Assembly: GCA_039640505.1 (NCBI GenBank)
Contig: CP046865.1
Coordinates: 1,178,001 to 1,242,000 of the forward strand
Direction of reading: 5' to 3'
Source of the DNA: Rhodobacteraceae bacterium Araon29
GTDB lineage: Bacteria; Pseudomonadota; Alphaproteobacteria; Rhodobacterales; Rhodobacteraceae
DNA length: 64,000 nt
How positions within the stretch are numbered: position 1 is the first letter of the stretch; every line of letters begins with the position of its first letter. The position numbers and the translations under genes were made by a program. Shown piece by piece: positions 38,904 to 48,426 of this stretch. The notes beneath the pieces are model-generated. The model worked only from the letters and a program-made list of their open reading frames with translations. It did not search any database and had not been told where the DNA came from.

Positions 38904-39773
38904 ATGGTAGAGGCTGATATCCGGCTATTGGGTCTAGTGACCCACCATAAATGCGGCACGGTCTGGATGCAGCAGGTGGTGGCGGGTCTAAAGCGGCTTT
39001 TGGGCTATCCGATTGTTGGCGTATGGTCCGACAAGCAACGCGCAAATATCCCCAAATCAGGACCTGCCTTTTTGGTGAATTGGAACGGTTGGCTGCCTTT
39101 CGATCTGTGGGAGCGCAAAGATTTTGCAGTGCTGCATCTGACCCGTGATCCACGTGATGTGCTGCTGTCCGGATGCCAATATCATCATGTCGCCCCCAAA
39201 AAAGGCGAGGCTTTCCTGCATACACCGCGCGCAGATCTCGGCGGTAAAACCTATCAAGCCCATTTGTGCGATATCGAAAGCTACGAAGATAAGTTACTGT
39301 TTGAAATGCGTGAAAAACATGCGTTGACACTTGCCGAAATGCTGCAGTTTCCAAAAGGCCATCGCTCTAATTACGAACTGCGCTACGAGACGCTGATCAA
39401 TGACACCGAACAGGATGAGATGCGTTCGGCCTTTCAGCATTGGAATTTGGACGAAAAAGCCACAAAAGACGCACTGGCCGTCGTATGGCAGACGAGCCTT
39501 TTTGGTTCGTTTAAAACCTTTGAGGACCGACCGCAGCAGGTGCGCAGCCATGTTTTTTCCGGGGCCGCGCGGCGCTGGCAAAACGAGTTGCCGCAGGCGG
39601 TTGGAAAAATTTATGCCCAAGAGTTTGGAAATGCCTTGATTGAGCTGGGTTATGAAACAGATACCAAATGGGTGGATAGGCTACCGGTTGATCCGGTGCC
39701 CTTTAATTTACCCGACCCAATGGACGACCCGTCTGCAATCGATGACGCCGCAGACGCGCAACTGAGTAGGTGA
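38904..39773 (+). CDS. Sulfotransferase-like protein inside the sdh operon
   Basis: This 289-residue protein (ATG 38904; GTG 38901 is an alternative) shows PAPS-dependent sulfotransferase motifs: the 5'-phosphosulfate loop HHKCGTVWM (about 14-22) and the 3'-phosphate motif [12 protein letters not shown] (about 80-92). Residues 155-210 give a typical C-terminal helical part. It should move a sulfuryl group to an unknown acceptor. It is located between sdhA and sdhB with gaps of only 15 and 4 bp, so it should be co-transcribed with complex II genes, which is unusual. Confidence 0.82.
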   Translation: MVEADIRLLGLVTHHKCGTVWMQQVVAGLKRLLGYPIVGVWSDKQRANIPKSGPAFLVNWNGWLPFDLWERKDFAVLHLTRDPRDVLLSGCQYHHVAPKKGEAFLHTPRADLGGKTYQAHLCDIESYEDKLLFEMREKHALTLAEMLQFPKGHRSNYELRYETLINDTEQDEMRSAFQHWNLDEKATKDALAVVWQTSLFGSFKTFEDRPQQVRSHVFSGAARRWQNELPQAVGKIYAQEFGNALIELGYETDTKWVDRLPVDPVPFNLPDPMDDPSAIDDAADAQLSR

Positions 39774-39777
39774 TGAA

Positions 39778-40557
39778 ATGGTACAATTGACGCTTCCGAA
39801 AAATTCCCGCATCCGCAGGGGTAAAACCTGGCCAAAGCCGGACGGTGCCACCAACCTGCGAAAATTTAGCATTTACCGCTGGTCGCCCGATGATGGCGAA
39901 AATCCGCGGGTTGATACCTATTTCGTTGATATGGACACCTGCGGGCCGATGGTTCTGGATGCGTTGATCAAGATCAAAAACGAAATTGATCCGACCCTGA
40001 CCTTTCGCCGGTCGTGCCGAGAGGGCATCTGCGGCTCTTGCGCAATGAATATTGATGGCATTAACACGCTGGCCTGTATTTACGGCATGGATGAGATTAA
40101 AGGCGATGTGAAAATCTACCCGCTGCCGCACATGCCGGTGGTCAAAGACCTTATTCCCGATCTGACGCATTTTTATGCCCAGCACGCCAGCATCATGCCT
40201 TGGCTTGAAACCAAAACCAACCGCCCGGCCAAAGAGTGGAGGCAATCCATCGATGATCGCAAAAAGCTTGACGGGCTTTATGAATGTGTGATGTGCGCGT
40301 CTTGCTCGACATCATGTCCGTCCTATTGGTGGAATGGGGATCGATATCTGGGGCCGGCGGCGCTGCTGCACGCCTATCGCTGGATTATAGATTCGCGCGA
40401 TGAGGCCACCGGCGAGCGGCTTGATGAGCTTGAAGATCCTTTCAAGCTTTATCGTTGCCATACGATTATGAATTGCTCCAAAACCTGCCCCAAGGGGCTT
40501 AATCCAGCAAAAGCTATTGCCGAGATTAAAAAGATGATGGTCGAGCGGACGGTCTAA
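39778..40557 (+). CDS. sdhB: Succinate dehydrogenase iron-sulfur subunit
   Basis: SdhB carries electrons from FAD to ubiquinone. The 259-residue protein has the three cysteine clusters in order: [12 protein letters not shown] for the 2Fe-2S centre (about 81-92), [16 protein letters not shown] for the 4Fe-4S centre (about 171-186) and [17 protein letters not shown] for the 3Fe-4S centre (about 227-243). It is the last gene of the operon and begins 4 bp after the sulfotransferase gene. Confidence 0.96.
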   Translation: MVQLTLPKNSRIRRGKTWPKPDGATNLRKFSIYRWSPDDGENPRVDTYFVDMDTCGPMVLDALIKIKNEIDPTLTFRRSCREGICGSCAMNIDGINTLACIYGMDEIKGDVKIYPLPHMPVVKDLIPDLTHFYAQHASIMPWLETKTNRPAKEWRQSIDDRKKLDGLYECVMCASCSTSCPSYWWNGDRYLGPAALLHAYRWIIDSRDEATGERLDELEDPFKLYRCHTIMNCSKTCPKGLNPAKAIAEIKKMMVERTV

Positions 40558-40637
40558 CCAAACCGGCCTTATTTACCAAGTCTTAACATCTTTCCGCCTA
40601 GCAATGGGGAAAGTTCCCATGCGAGAGGTGTTGGGAC

Positions 40638-41243
40638 GTGTCGGTACGTGCCGTAATATCCGCGTTTATGCTCTGCGCTGCCTGTTCAGGGCAAAGTGGA
40701 TCTTCACCCGCCCTTCTGCCCTCTGCTTTTGCTGGCTCGGGCACAGCCACAGCGGATGCCAGTGGCGCGGTTGATGTTGAGCTGAGCCATAAGACAAGCG
40801 GTGTCTACATAGATGAAGATGGGCTCGGATTTTCCTATGTTTTGGGCCTGCAAGGCAATGCATGGGCGGCCTATTCAGCGCTTGGCCATTGGACACCCCC
40901 GCCTGATCTACCCGCTGGGGGAAAGATAAAGTTCAACGGGCAATACGCGCTTGGCGTGCTGCGCAAGCAATCTCAGGGCGCGCCAGATGTCGAGCGCTAT
41001 AATGGCACATTTGAGTTGCTGGCCAATCTTGATGCCCAAACGCTCACAGGGGGCAATTCGGATTTATTCGTCGATGCCGGTATTTCGGGGTCAGACTTTG
41101 ATGGCAGCGTTGAATTTCGCGGCATGTCTGGTGCGCTGACAGGCAAGCTTTCGAGTGAATATGCGCAGGGCGCTTTTCAAGGACAATCCGACGCAGCGCT
41201 CTTTGCCGGTGGTTTTAAAGCCAATCGCCAAGAAGAAGAATAA
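40638..41243 (+). CDS. Lipoprotein with transferrin-binding-protein-like beta-barrel
   Basis: This 201-residue precursor starts with GTG and has a lipobox ending at Cys16 (LCAAC), so it is probably an outer-membrane lipoprotein. The C-terminal half (about 95-198) shows the pattern of TbpB-type eight-stranded barrels: NGTFELLANLDAQTLTGG, then GSVEFRGMSGALTGKL and a final GAFQGQSDAALFAGGFKA. The role in a Roseobacter is unknown; iron-transport function cannot be assumed. A promoter is probably in the 80-bp gap after sdhB. Confidence 0.72.
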   Translation: MSVRAVISAFMLCAACSGQSGSSPALLPSAFAGSGTATADASGAVDVELSHKTSGVYIDEDGLGFSYVLGLQGNAWAAYSALGHWTPPPDLPAGGKIKFNGQYALGVLRKQSQGAPDVERYNGTFELLANLDAQTLTGGNSDLFVDAGISGSDFDGSVEFRGMSGALTGKLSSEYAQGAFQGQSDAALFAGGFKANRQEEE

Positions 41244-41379
41244 CCAACGCTGAGTAAGTAGTCGTCCTAATATTGGGGCGCAACTTGCGCATTTCATAAT
41301 GGTTCTGTGTTGCAAAACCTTTACCGGCCTGGGCAAAGCGCGTATCCAAAGATCAAAGGCGCAGCCCTATAGGTGAACA

Positions 41380-42237
41380 ATGAGCGAAACCAATCTAACT
41401 CCAAAAGATGCCGCTAGCCGCAAAGCTGTGGCGCCGGTGATCTGTTATCCCACACAACGCCTGCCGCAACCTGATTTGGCCTTTTATAGGGAGCTGCGAG
41501 CAGCCGCTAAGCCAAGCGAAGCGGTTTTGGTGCCGCCGCGTGAGGCGGCCACGTTTAATGTGCCGCGGGGCGGGTTTTTCCGCATCTCAAGCATCGAAGG
41601 CCCGCAAGTGGGCGATCTAAACCTGTGGAATGCCCATAACCTAAGCGAGCGGTTTTATTCCGGTAAAACCCGCGCGCTGCATGGCACGCATTTAACCACT
41701 GGTGATCGGATGTGGTCAGCCTTTCCGCATCTAAGACCCTTGGCGACGATTATCAAAGACACGCTGGATTGGTACGGCATCGATGAATTTGGCGGCTCGG
41801 TGCATGATGTGATTGGCACCCGATGCGACCCTTACACCCATGCTTTGCTGTCAGAGGGCGATCTTTATCACCACTGCTGTCATTCCAACCTGACCCGGGC
41901 GCTGGCCGATCATCTTGATGTACCGCTTAAAGAGGCCGAGGCCCATGTGCATGATGTGCTGAATGTGTTTATGTGCACCGGATTTACCCGCGATACTGGG
42001 CAATATTTCATGAAAGCCAGCCCGGTGCGGCCCGGTGATTATCTAGAATTTTTTGCCGAAACCGATCTGTTGGGTGCGCTCAGCGCCTGCCCGGGCGGGG
42101 ATTGCTCGGCACAGCACTCAAGCGATGTGGCCGAATGCTTTCCTTTGTTGGTTGAAGTCTTTACCAGCGATCCTGCCGCGCTTGCCAATTGGCACAGCCC
42201 GCTGGACAGCCCTTATGATGGCAGCCACGGGCGCTAG
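41380..42237 (+). CDS. DUF1989 / urea carboxylase-associated family protein
   Basis: This 285-residue protein matches DUF1989, a domain seen in urea-amidolyase-associated proteins and in several nitrogen-metabolism loci. Motifs are VPRGGFFRISSIEGPQVGDLNLWN (about 62-85), GTHLTTGDRMWS and CPGGDCSAQH near the C-terminus; the clustered Cys and His residues (RCDPYTH, HHCCHSN) suggest metal binding. No urea carboxylase gene is in the window. It is convergent with the SHMT-like gene and shares the four bases CTAG with it. Confidence 0.82.
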   Translation: MSETNLTPKDAASRKAVAPVICYPTQRLPQPDLAFYRELRAAAKPSEAVLVPPREAATFNVPRGGFFRISSIEGPQVGDLNLWNAHNLSERFYSGKTRALHGTHLTTGDRMWSAFPHLRPLATIIKDTLDWYGIDEFGGSVHDVIGTRCDPYTHALLSEGDLYHHCCHSNLTRALADHLDVPLKEAEAHVHDVLNVFMCTGFTRDTGQYFMKASPVRPGDYLEFFAETDLLGALSACPGGDCSAQHSSDVAECFPLLVEVFTSDPAALANWHSPLDSPYDGSHGR

Positions 42238-43562
42238 GAGTTGTGGATATAATGAAGCTTGGAAAACTCTGATCTGAAATGCGCCACCTCGGATGCCAAA
42301 TCTTCAGGCGCATTTGAGCGCAGCGCCAAAGCGATCAGGCGCGCGAGCTCGGCGCAGTGAGTTTCGGCAACGCCCCAGCGCACCAGCTCGGGCGTGCCGA
42401 TCCGCAGCCCGTTCATATCTCCGGCTACCTCAGGCAATGGCAATCCGATGCCGCAGGCCAGAAATCCGGCTTTTCGCAGGGTTTTTGAGGCCGTCTGACC
42501 ACCGCCAAAAGCAGCCGCTTTTAGGGCAAATTGATGCGAGCAGGTGGCTCCGTCCTTGGTGGTGAACAGCGTCAGTCCTTCGGCGCTCAGTGCTTGGGCA
42601 AGATGCTGGGCCACGGTGATCATTTTTTCCGCATAGGCGGCGCCGAAATCACGCCAATCCAGCAGGCTCATGGCCAAGGCAGCCGATTTCGCAGCATCAA
42701 AGTTGGCCGTCATGCCCGGAAAGGCTATGCTGTCAAGTCGCTGGGCAATTTCAGCCGAATTCGTGACAATTACCCCTGATGGCGGCCCGCCAAGGGATTT
42801 ATAGGTGCTCATGGTCATCACATGCGCGCCCTGATCAAGCGGGTTTTCCCAGGCGCGGCCTGCGATGATGCCGCATTGATGCGCCGCATCAAACAGCACA
42901 GCTGCCCCCACCTCATCGGCAATAGCGCGGATATCGGCGACCGGATGGGGCAGTAAGTTAAGGCTACCGCCAATAGTGATCAGTTTTGGGCGTACCTCTT
43001 GGACCAGCTGCTGCAACCCCGCCAGATCAACGCTATAGCCATCGCTGTCAATCGGGGCGTGGTGGATATCCAGCCCATAAAGGCCGGCGCATCCGGCGCT
43101 GTGGTGGGTGACATGACCGCCAATGCTTGCGGGCGGCACAACGATGCTATCGCCCGGTTGGCACAGCGCCATAAAGCCGTAAAGATTTGCAATCGCGCCC
43201 GATGGCACGCGAATTTCGGCGTATTTAGCCCCAAAGACCTCGGCGGCCAAGGCGGCGGCGATAACCTCTATCTCTTCAATGGCTTCTAGACCCATTTCGT
43301 ATTTGTCTCCGGGGTAGCCCAGTGACGGGCGGCTGCCCATGCCCGCAGCAAGCAGCGCCTCGGCGCGCGGGTTCATCACATTGGTGGCCGGATTTAAATT
43401 AAAGCAATCACGTTCGTGGATTTGCCGGTTCTGTTGGGCTAAGGCCTCAAGCCGTGCGGCAATATCCACGCTGGAATTGGCGGCGGTTTCGGTTGCTATC
43501 CGGTTTGCCAGTGCGTCGCAGGGCGCAGGCACCCAGCCCCGGGGGGACAGAAAACTTGTCAT
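42234..43562 (-). CDS. SHMT-like PLP enzyme (divergent paralogue)
   Basis: This 442-residue fold-type I PLP enzyme resembles serine hydroxymethyltransferase: NMNPRAEA-like start, NLYGFMALCQPGDSI, and DAAHQCGIIAG before the lysine. The PLP-binding lysine lies in MSTYKSLGGPPSG (about 250-262) where canonical GlyA has a THKTLRGPRGG-type motif, so substrate use may differ, for example 2-methylserine or another beta-hydroxy amino acid. It follows deoD on the same strand. True GlyA is presumably elsewhere. Confidence 0.78.
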   Translation of the reverse strand: MTSFLSPRGWVPAPCDALANRIATETAANSSVDIAARLEALAQQNRQIHERDCFNLNPATNVMNPRAEALLAAGMGSRPSLGYPGDKYEMGLEAIEEIEVIAAALAAEVFGAKYAEIRVPSGAIANLYGFMALCQPGDSIVVPPASIGGHVTHHSAGCAGLYGLDIHHAPIDSDGYSVDLAGLQQLVQEVRPKLITIGGSLNLLPHPVADIRAIADEVGAAVLFDAAHQCGIIAGRAWENPLDQGAHVMTMSTYKSLGGPPSGVIVTNSAEIAQRLDSIAFPGMTANFDAAKSAALAMSLLDWRDFGAAYAEKMITVAQHLAQALSAEGLTLFTTKDGATCSHQFALKAAAFGGGQTASKTLRKAGFLACGIGLPLPEVAGDMNGLRIGTPELVRWGVAETHCAELARLIALALRSNAPEDLASEVAHFRSEFSKLHYIHNS

Positions 43563-43594
43563 AGTGGTACCTTTTTATTGCACCGAATGTTGAT

Positions 43595-44299
43595 TTAAGC
43601 CAGCGCTGCGTTGAGCGCGATCTCGACCATATCGCCAAAGCTTTTTTCGCGCTGATCCGATGGCAAGGCTTCACCGGTTTGCAAATGATCCGATACGGTC
43701 AGCACAGCCAAGGCCCGTACCCCGTAGCGGGCTGCCAGATTGTAAAGCTCGGCGGCTTCCATTTCGACCCCAAGGATGCCGTGGCGCACCATCTGTTCAT
43801 TCAGATCGGGGCGCTCGTCGTAAAACACATCCGATGAGTATATTCCGCCCACATGCAGCCCGACATCTTTGCCTTGGGCCTCGGCGACCGCCGCCGAGAG
43901 CAGGTCGTAATCGGCGCAGGGGGCAAAGTTAAACTCTTTGAAAAGACCACTTGAGGGGGTCGAAAGGCTGCTGGCGGTCATGGCAATGATGATGTCGCGC
44001 AGCTTCACATGGGGCTGCATGCCGCCGCAAGAGCCGATGCGGATCAGCGTTTTGGCGCCATAATCACGGATCAGTTCATTGGCATAGATCGACAGCGAAG
44101 GCATGCCCATGCCGGATCCGTGGATGGTGACCGGCGCGCCTTTGTATGTGCCGGTAAAGCCCAGCATGCCGCGCACCTCATTGACAAGTTTCGGGGCATC
44201 AAGAAAGGTTTCCGCTGCCCATTTGGCGCGGTATGGATCACCGGGCAGCAGAACGATATCTGCAATGTCTTTGGGCTGTGCACCAATATGGATGGTCAT
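43595..44299 (-). CDS. deoD: Purine-nucleoside phosphorylase, DeoD type
   Basis: DeoD cleaves purine nucleosides with phosphate to release the base and ribose-1-phosphate. The 234-residue protein has the hexameric PNP features: an N-terminal HIGAQ, the phosphate-binding GDPYRAKW (about 21-28), and the signature [14 protein letters not shown] (about 63-76). The catalytic Asp is in VSDHL near 204. GAGG precedes ATG. It lies 9 bp after the GNAT gene and 32 bp before the SHMT-like gene on the same strand. Confidence 0.95.
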   Translation of the reverse strand: MTIHIGAQPKDIADIVLLPGDPYRAKWAAETFLDAPKLVNEVRGMLGFTGTYKGAPVTIHGSGMGMPSLSIYANELIRDYGAKTLIRIGSCGGMQPHVKLRDIIIAMTASSLSTPSSGLFKEFNFAPCADYDLLSAAVAEAQGKDVGLHVGGIYSSDVFYDERPDLNEQMVRHGILGVEMEAAELYNLAARYGVRALAVLTVSDHLQTGEALPSDQREKSFGDMVEIALNAALA

Positions 44300-44308
44300 T
44301 TTTGGCCT

Positions 44309-44743
44309 CTATCGTTGGTATTTTATAAATGGTGTCAGCGTGGCGATGTTATCATAAAGCCGCCGCGCTTGGTGATTGTCGTCTTGGGTAAGCCAATATA
44401 CCGATGGCGCGCCGCTGTCATCTGCAACTTTATAAACTTCCTCAATCAAGGCGCGGCCGATGCCCTCACCGCGTTGGGTAGGATCGGTATAAAGGTCTTG
44501 CAGATAAATCACGTCATTTTGGTGCCAGTTGTGCGGATGATAAATGTAATGCACCAATCCCTGCAGCGTGCCGCCGATCTCGGCCACCCGTGCGTTTTGC
44601 TGGGGGTGATCGGCCGAGGTCAGGCGCGCAAAGGTGGTTTCATAGACCGCTTCGGCCACAGTGGCGTGATAAAATGCGAGATAGGCCTGCCACAGCCTTT
44701 GCCATTGTGGATAGTCTGTAGCGGTCAAAGAGCGAATGTTCAT
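44309..44743 (-). CDS. GNAT family N-acetyltransferase
   Basis: This 144-residue protein has the acetyl-CoA binding motif A, QRGEGIGRALIEEV, near residues 92-105, preceded by the YLQDLYTDPT strand. The acceptor substrate is unknown; the family includes amine, amino-acid and antibiotic acetyltransferases. It appears to be the first gene of a minus-strand set with deoD and the SHMT-like gene. Confidence 0.85.
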   Translation of the reverse strand: MNIRSLTATDYPQWQRLWQAYLAFYHATVAEAVYETTFARLTSADHPQQNARVAEIGGTLQGLVHYIYHPHNWHQNDVIYLQDLYTDPTQRGEGIGRALIEEVYKVADDSGAPSVYWLTQDDNHQARRLYDNIATLTPFIKYQR

Positions 44744-44867
44744 GCGCGGGTTTCCTCGTAGCTTTGGACAGAGGTTAACCTAACAAATATGTGCTGCGCC
44801 AGAGGGGTAGGGCACAGAAAAATAACCCAATCAGGGCGACGGCCAAAACCCTATTGCATTCGGGGCT

Positions 44868-45089
44868 TTATTTAAGCCAATGATCAGGGGCATCCCAAAT
44901 CGGTTTATCTGCCTCGCCTTGGGCCGTTGCCTGTGAAAGGCCAATATCGCGCAATGCTTTTGCATCTAGCTGGCTGAGCCTATGACGGCTACGCTGCATT
45001 TTAATCCGGTTGAGAACATTGTGTAAAATCGTTGAAATCGAAATTTTAAACTGTGGCGCGAACCGCGTTGCTCTAAGTGAAATAGCCAT
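44868..45089 (-). CDS. DUF1127 small basic protein
   Basis: This 73-residue protein carries the DUF1127 motif in RHRLSQLDAKALRDIGLSQATAQGEADKPIWD, with the invariant Leu/Arg spacing and DIGLS. It is longer at the C-terminus than the first copy (7426-7632). The leader TTAAGGACTTT before its ATG is nearly the same as in that first copy. It is divergent from a LysR regulator, which is a common arrangement and suggests control by it. Confidence 0.87.
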   Translation of the reverse strand: MAISLRATRFAPQFKISISTILHNVLNRIKMQRSRHRLSQLDAKALRDIGLSQATAQGEADKPIWDAPDHWLK

Positions 45090-45146
45090 AAAAAAAGTCC
45101 TTAAGTTGAAGTTGGAATATTTCTATTGCTGTCATATCACTTAAAG

Positions 45147-45183
45147 ATGTATCATAAAAATGAATTAATGTGATTTTATACAT
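45147..45183. promoter_or_regulatory. Candidate LysR operator between DUF1127 and lysR
   Basis: ATGTAT (45147-45152) and ATACAT (45178-45183) form an inverted repeat around a 25-bp AT-rich centre with partial ATAAAA/TTTTAT symmetry. It lies in the 107-bp divergent promoter region and contains T-N11-A-type half sites. LysR regulators often bind such sites to control a divergent gene. The assignment is by position and symmetry only. Confidence 0.35.
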
Positions 45184-45196
45184 AAGGAAAGTTGAT

Positions 45197-46048
45197 ATGA
45201 GAAATTTGGATTTAACCATATTGCGTTCCTTTGTGACCGTTGTTGAAACCGGCGGCGTTACGCAGGCCGCAGGGATATTAAACCTAACCCAGTCGGCGGT
45301 TTCAATGCAGCTAAAGCGGCTTGAAGAGCTGTTGGCGGTCGAGGTTTTGCAGCGGGCCGGGCGTAAATTGGTGATCACACCGGCCGGCGAGCAATTGCTT
45401 GGCTTTGCCAAGCGCATGGTTGAGCTGAATGATGAAGTCTTTTTGCGCATGACGGATCGTACCCATGTTGGCGCCATTGCCTTAGGGGTTCCAACCGATA
45501 TTGTTTTTCCACATATCCCAAACGTCCTAAAGCGGTTTAACGCTGAATTTCCCCAAGTAAAGGTGCAACTGATTTCATCCTTTACTGCTGCGTTGAAGGA
45601 TGAATTTAGAAAGGGCGAAATTGATATTATACTGACCACCGAGCAGGGTTTGGATGCGGGAGGAGAAACCTTAAAAGAGGCTGCGCTGCGCTGGATCGGA
45701 GCGCCGCAGGGCAAAGCATGGCAGCAGCGACCCTTGCCGTTCGCATCCTGCCAGTCCTGTAATTTCAGATCTGTTGGCTTTGCCGCTTTAGACCAAGCTG
45801 GTATTGCTTGGACCGATGTTGTGACATCTGAGTCCGAAATTGCCGCCGAGGCCAGTGCCAGTGCTGATTTGGCTGTGCTGACACGGCTAGAAGGGCATCA
45901 CCCGCCGCATCTTGAGCTGATCGAGCCCAATGGACAATTGCCTGATCTTGGCACCAGCCTTGTGAATATCTATGGGCCGGTGCAGAAAACCGAGTTCGCG
46001 CAACGTTTGAAAGAGATCATTCGGGTTAGCTTTGCTGGAGTGAGTTAG
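45197..46048 (+). CDS. LysR family transcriptional regulator
   Basis: From ATG 45197, preceded by AAGGAAA, the protein has 283 residues. The N-terminal winged helix-turn-helix is clear (MRNLDLTILRSFVTVVETGG, then VTQAAGILNLTQSAVSMQLKRLEELL, about 20-46). A periplasmic-binding-like effector domain follows from about 90. The effector is unknown. It is divergent from the DUF1127 gene. Confidence 0.9.
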   Translation: MRNLDLTILRSFVTVVETGGVTQAAGILNLTQSAVSMQLKRLEELLAVEVLQRAGRKLVITPAGEQLLGFAKRMVELNDEVFLRMTDRTHVGAIALGVPTDIVFPHIPNVLKRFNAEFPQVKVQLISSFTAALKDEFRKGEIDIILTTEQGLDAGGETLKEAALRWIGAPQGKAWQQRPLPFASCQSCNFRSVGFAALDQAGIAWTDVVTSESEIAAEASASADLAVLTRLEGHHPPHLELIEPNGQLPDLGTSLVNIYGPVQKTEFAQRLKEIIRVSFAGVS

Positions 46049-46140
46049 GGGCGAGTTCTGAGGTTTTCACAGGGTAAATCGCACCACCGCGAAACTGCCG
46101 CAATACCGACGTGATGCCGATGGTCGAAATGAACGATGTA

Positions 46141-48105
46141 TCAGGCGGCAGGAGCAACTGGGTCACAGAGCGTTACAATATCGGTCATAATCGTGTTTAG
46201 GTCGAAATCTTTGGGTGTATACACCTTGGCCACGCCAATTTTTCGCAGGGCCTTGGCATCAGTGTCGGGAATGATGCCGCCTATAATAACCGGGATATCC
46301 CCAAGCCCAGCTGCGCCCAGTTTATCTATAAGATCCTCCATAAGCGGCAGATGGCTGCCCGATAGGATCGACAGGCCAATCACATGGGGGCGCTCTTCTA
46401 TGGCTGAGGCAACAATTTGCTCTGGGGTCAGGCGTATCCCTTCATAGGCGATGTCCATCCCGCAGTCCCGTGCCCGAAATGCAATCTGTTCAGCGCCGTT
46501 GGAATGGCCGTCAAGCCCCGGTTTTCCCACAAGAAATTTCAGACGCCGACCAAGTCGATCACTGATTTTGTCAACTGCTTCGCGCAGCTCTTCCAAGCCT
46601 TCGGTCTTGTTGGATACCGCGCGCGACACTCCGGTTGGGCCACGATAATCGCCAAAAACCATGCGCATTTGCGCCGCCCATTCGCCGGTTGTGGCGCCTG
46701 CTTTGGCCGCCGCAATCGAGGCGGGCATCACATTCTCGCCAGCCTGTGCGGCTGCGCGTAATTGCTTCAGCGCGGCCTCAACCGCGCCCTGATCGCGCGC
46801 GGCGCGCCATTCATTTAGCTGGTCAATCTGCTGTTTCTCCACCGCCGGATCCACCACCATTATGCCTCCATCGCCCGAGGTCAAAGGCGATGGCTCGCCC
46901 GTGGTGAATTTATTGACCCCAACCACAGTGGTCTGATTTTTCTCAATTTTATTCAACCGTTCGGCATTGCTGTCGACCAGTCGCGCCTTCATATACTCAA
47001 TCGCGCTGATGGTTCCGCCCATGCCGTCAAGGGTTGCCAGTTCATGCAGCGCATCGGTCTTCAGTTTTTCGACTTTCGCCGCGACCACAGGATTGCCATC
47101 GAACAGGTCCTCATACTCCAAAAGATCGGTTTCATAGGCCATGATTTGCTGCATCCGCATGGACCATTGTTGATCCCAAGGGCGCGGCAGGCCCAGCGCT
47201 TCGTTCCAGGCGGGCAGTTGAACCGCGCGCGCGCGGGCATTTTTCGACAGCGTAACCGCCAGCATTTCAATTAAAATGCGGTAGACATTATTTTCCGGTT
47301 GCTGTTCGGTCAGCCCCAGTGAATTGACCTGAACCCCATAGCGGAACCGTCTGAATTTGGGATCAGAAACGCCGTAGCGGGTTGCACAGATTTCATCCCA
47401 AAGCTCTACAAATGCGCGCATTTTGCACATCTCGGTGACAAACCTTATGCCTGCGTTTACGAAAAATGAAATGCGGCCCACCATGCGTGGAAAGTCTTCT
47501 TTTGGTACTTTTGGACGAAGTTCATCTAGCACTGCGGTTGCCGTGGCCAGAGCAAAGGCCAGTTCCTGTTCCGGGGTCGCGCCGGCTTCCTGCAAATGAT
47601 AGGAACAGACATTCATCGGGTTCCACTTAGGCACATGGGTAAAGCAATATTGCGCCACATCGGAAATCAACTTTAGGGAGGGCTTCGGTGGGCATATGTA
47701 AGTGCCTCTTGAAAGGTATTCTTTAATAATGTCATTCTGCACAGTACCTTGCAGGTTTTTCACCTCTGCGCCTTGTTCTTCGGCCACTGCAATATAAAGC
47801 GCAAGAAGCCATGGCGCTGTGGCATTAATCGTCATCGACGTGTTCATTTTTTCCAGCGGTATCTGGTCGAACAGGCTGCGCATATCCCCCAAGTGACAAA
47901 TTGGAACACCAACTTTTCCGACCTCGCCTTGGGCTAATATATGATCGCTGTCATATCCCGTTTGCGTTGGTAGATCAAAGGCAACGGATAGGCCGGTCTG
48001 ACCTTTTTGCAAGTTTGATCTGTAAAGCGCATTAGAAGCCTCGGCCGTGGAATGACCTGAATAGGTTCGAATTAACCAAGGGCGGGTTTTTAGGGTGTTA
48101 GACAT
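46141..48105 (-). CDS. ecm: Ethylmalonyl-CoA mutase (B12-dependent)
   Basis: Ecm converts (2R)-ethylmalonyl-CoA to (2S)-methylsuccinyl-CoA. ATG 48105, preceded by TGAGG, gives 654 residues; the ORF opens upstream at 48165. The N-terminal TIM-barrel part has SVAFDLPTQTGYDSDH (about 40-55). The C-terminal cobalamin domain has DGHSNG near 531, matching the DxHxxG base-off motif. Size and neighbours (ccr, divergent) favour ethylmalonyl-CoA mutase over methylmalonyl-CoA mutase. It is divergent from ccr. Confidence 0.9.
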   Translation of the reverse strand: MSNTLKTRPWLIRTYSGHSTAEASNALYRSNLQKGQTGLSVAFDLPTQTGYDSDHILAQGEVGKVGVPICHLGDMRSLFDQIPLEKMNTSMTINATAPWLLALYIAVAEEQGAEVKNLQGTVQNDIIKEYLSRGTYICPPKPSLKLISDVAQYCFTHVPKWNPMNVCSYHLQEAGATPEQELAFALATATAVLDELRPKVPKEDFPRMVGRISFFVNAGIRFVTEMCKMRAFVELWDEICATRYGVSDPKFRRFRYGVQVNSLGLTEQQPENNVYRILIEMLAVTLSKNARARAVQLPAWNEALGLPRPWDQQWSMRMQQIMAYETDLLEYEDLFDGNPVVAAKVEKLKTDALHELATLDGMGGTISAIEYMKARLVDSNAERLNKIEKNQTTVVGVNKFTTGEPSPLTSGDGGIMVVDPAVEKQQIDQLNEWRAARDQGAVEAALKQLRAAAQAGENVMPASIAAAKAGATTGEWAAQMRMVFGDYRGPTGVSRAVSNKTEGLEELREAVDKISDRLGRRLKFLVGKPGLDGHSNGAEQIAFRARDCGMDIAYEGIRLTPEQIVASAIEERPHVIGLSILSGSHLPLMEDLIDKLGAAGLGDIPVIIGGIIPDTDAKALRKIGVAKVYTPKDFDLNTIMTDIVTLCDPVAPAA

Positions 48106-48325
48106 TGGAGCCTCAGGATTCTTTTCGGTAATATTATTAGCTAAATAAATACATATGAGAAACAATATGGCGATGTCAATTCGCCGCGATGCAGCAAAAT
48201 CAAGTTTCCCTTTGGTTTAGAGGCTTCGAATAAATCTTTTCTATTTGGATAAAAGCCCTAAACCTATGATGGCTCGTGAAGAATTGGCGTATGTTACCTG
48301 ATCCCAATGCAATATTTGCCTTAAA

Positions 48326-48395
48326 TTTGAATTTATTTGAATTTAACACGACATAAAATTGCCAAAAAACATCTAAAATAGTTGCAAAGTTGCGT
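48326..48395. promoter_or_regulatory. Ecm-ccr divergent promoter region with direct repeats
   Basis: The 357-bp gap 48106-48462 holds no gene. It contains two copies of TTTGAATTT (48326-48334 and 48336-48344) and a doubled AGTTGC unit (AGTTGCAA 48380-48387, AGTTGCGT 48388-48395). The second element resembles the TTTGCAAA-type sites of ScfR/RamB regulators that control acyl-CoA pathways in Rhodobacter, but the match is partial. These are candidates for coordinate control of ecm and ccr. Confidence 0.4.
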
Positions 48396-48426
48396 TTCCG
48401 ATTATAGCTACTGATTATACCGCCGA

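Noticed and set aside
41268-41295. GCGCA-ACT-TGCGC hairpin after the lipoprotein gene as a terminator
   Set aside because: The stem is only 5 bp and is followed by ATTTC, not a T-run, so it is not convincing.
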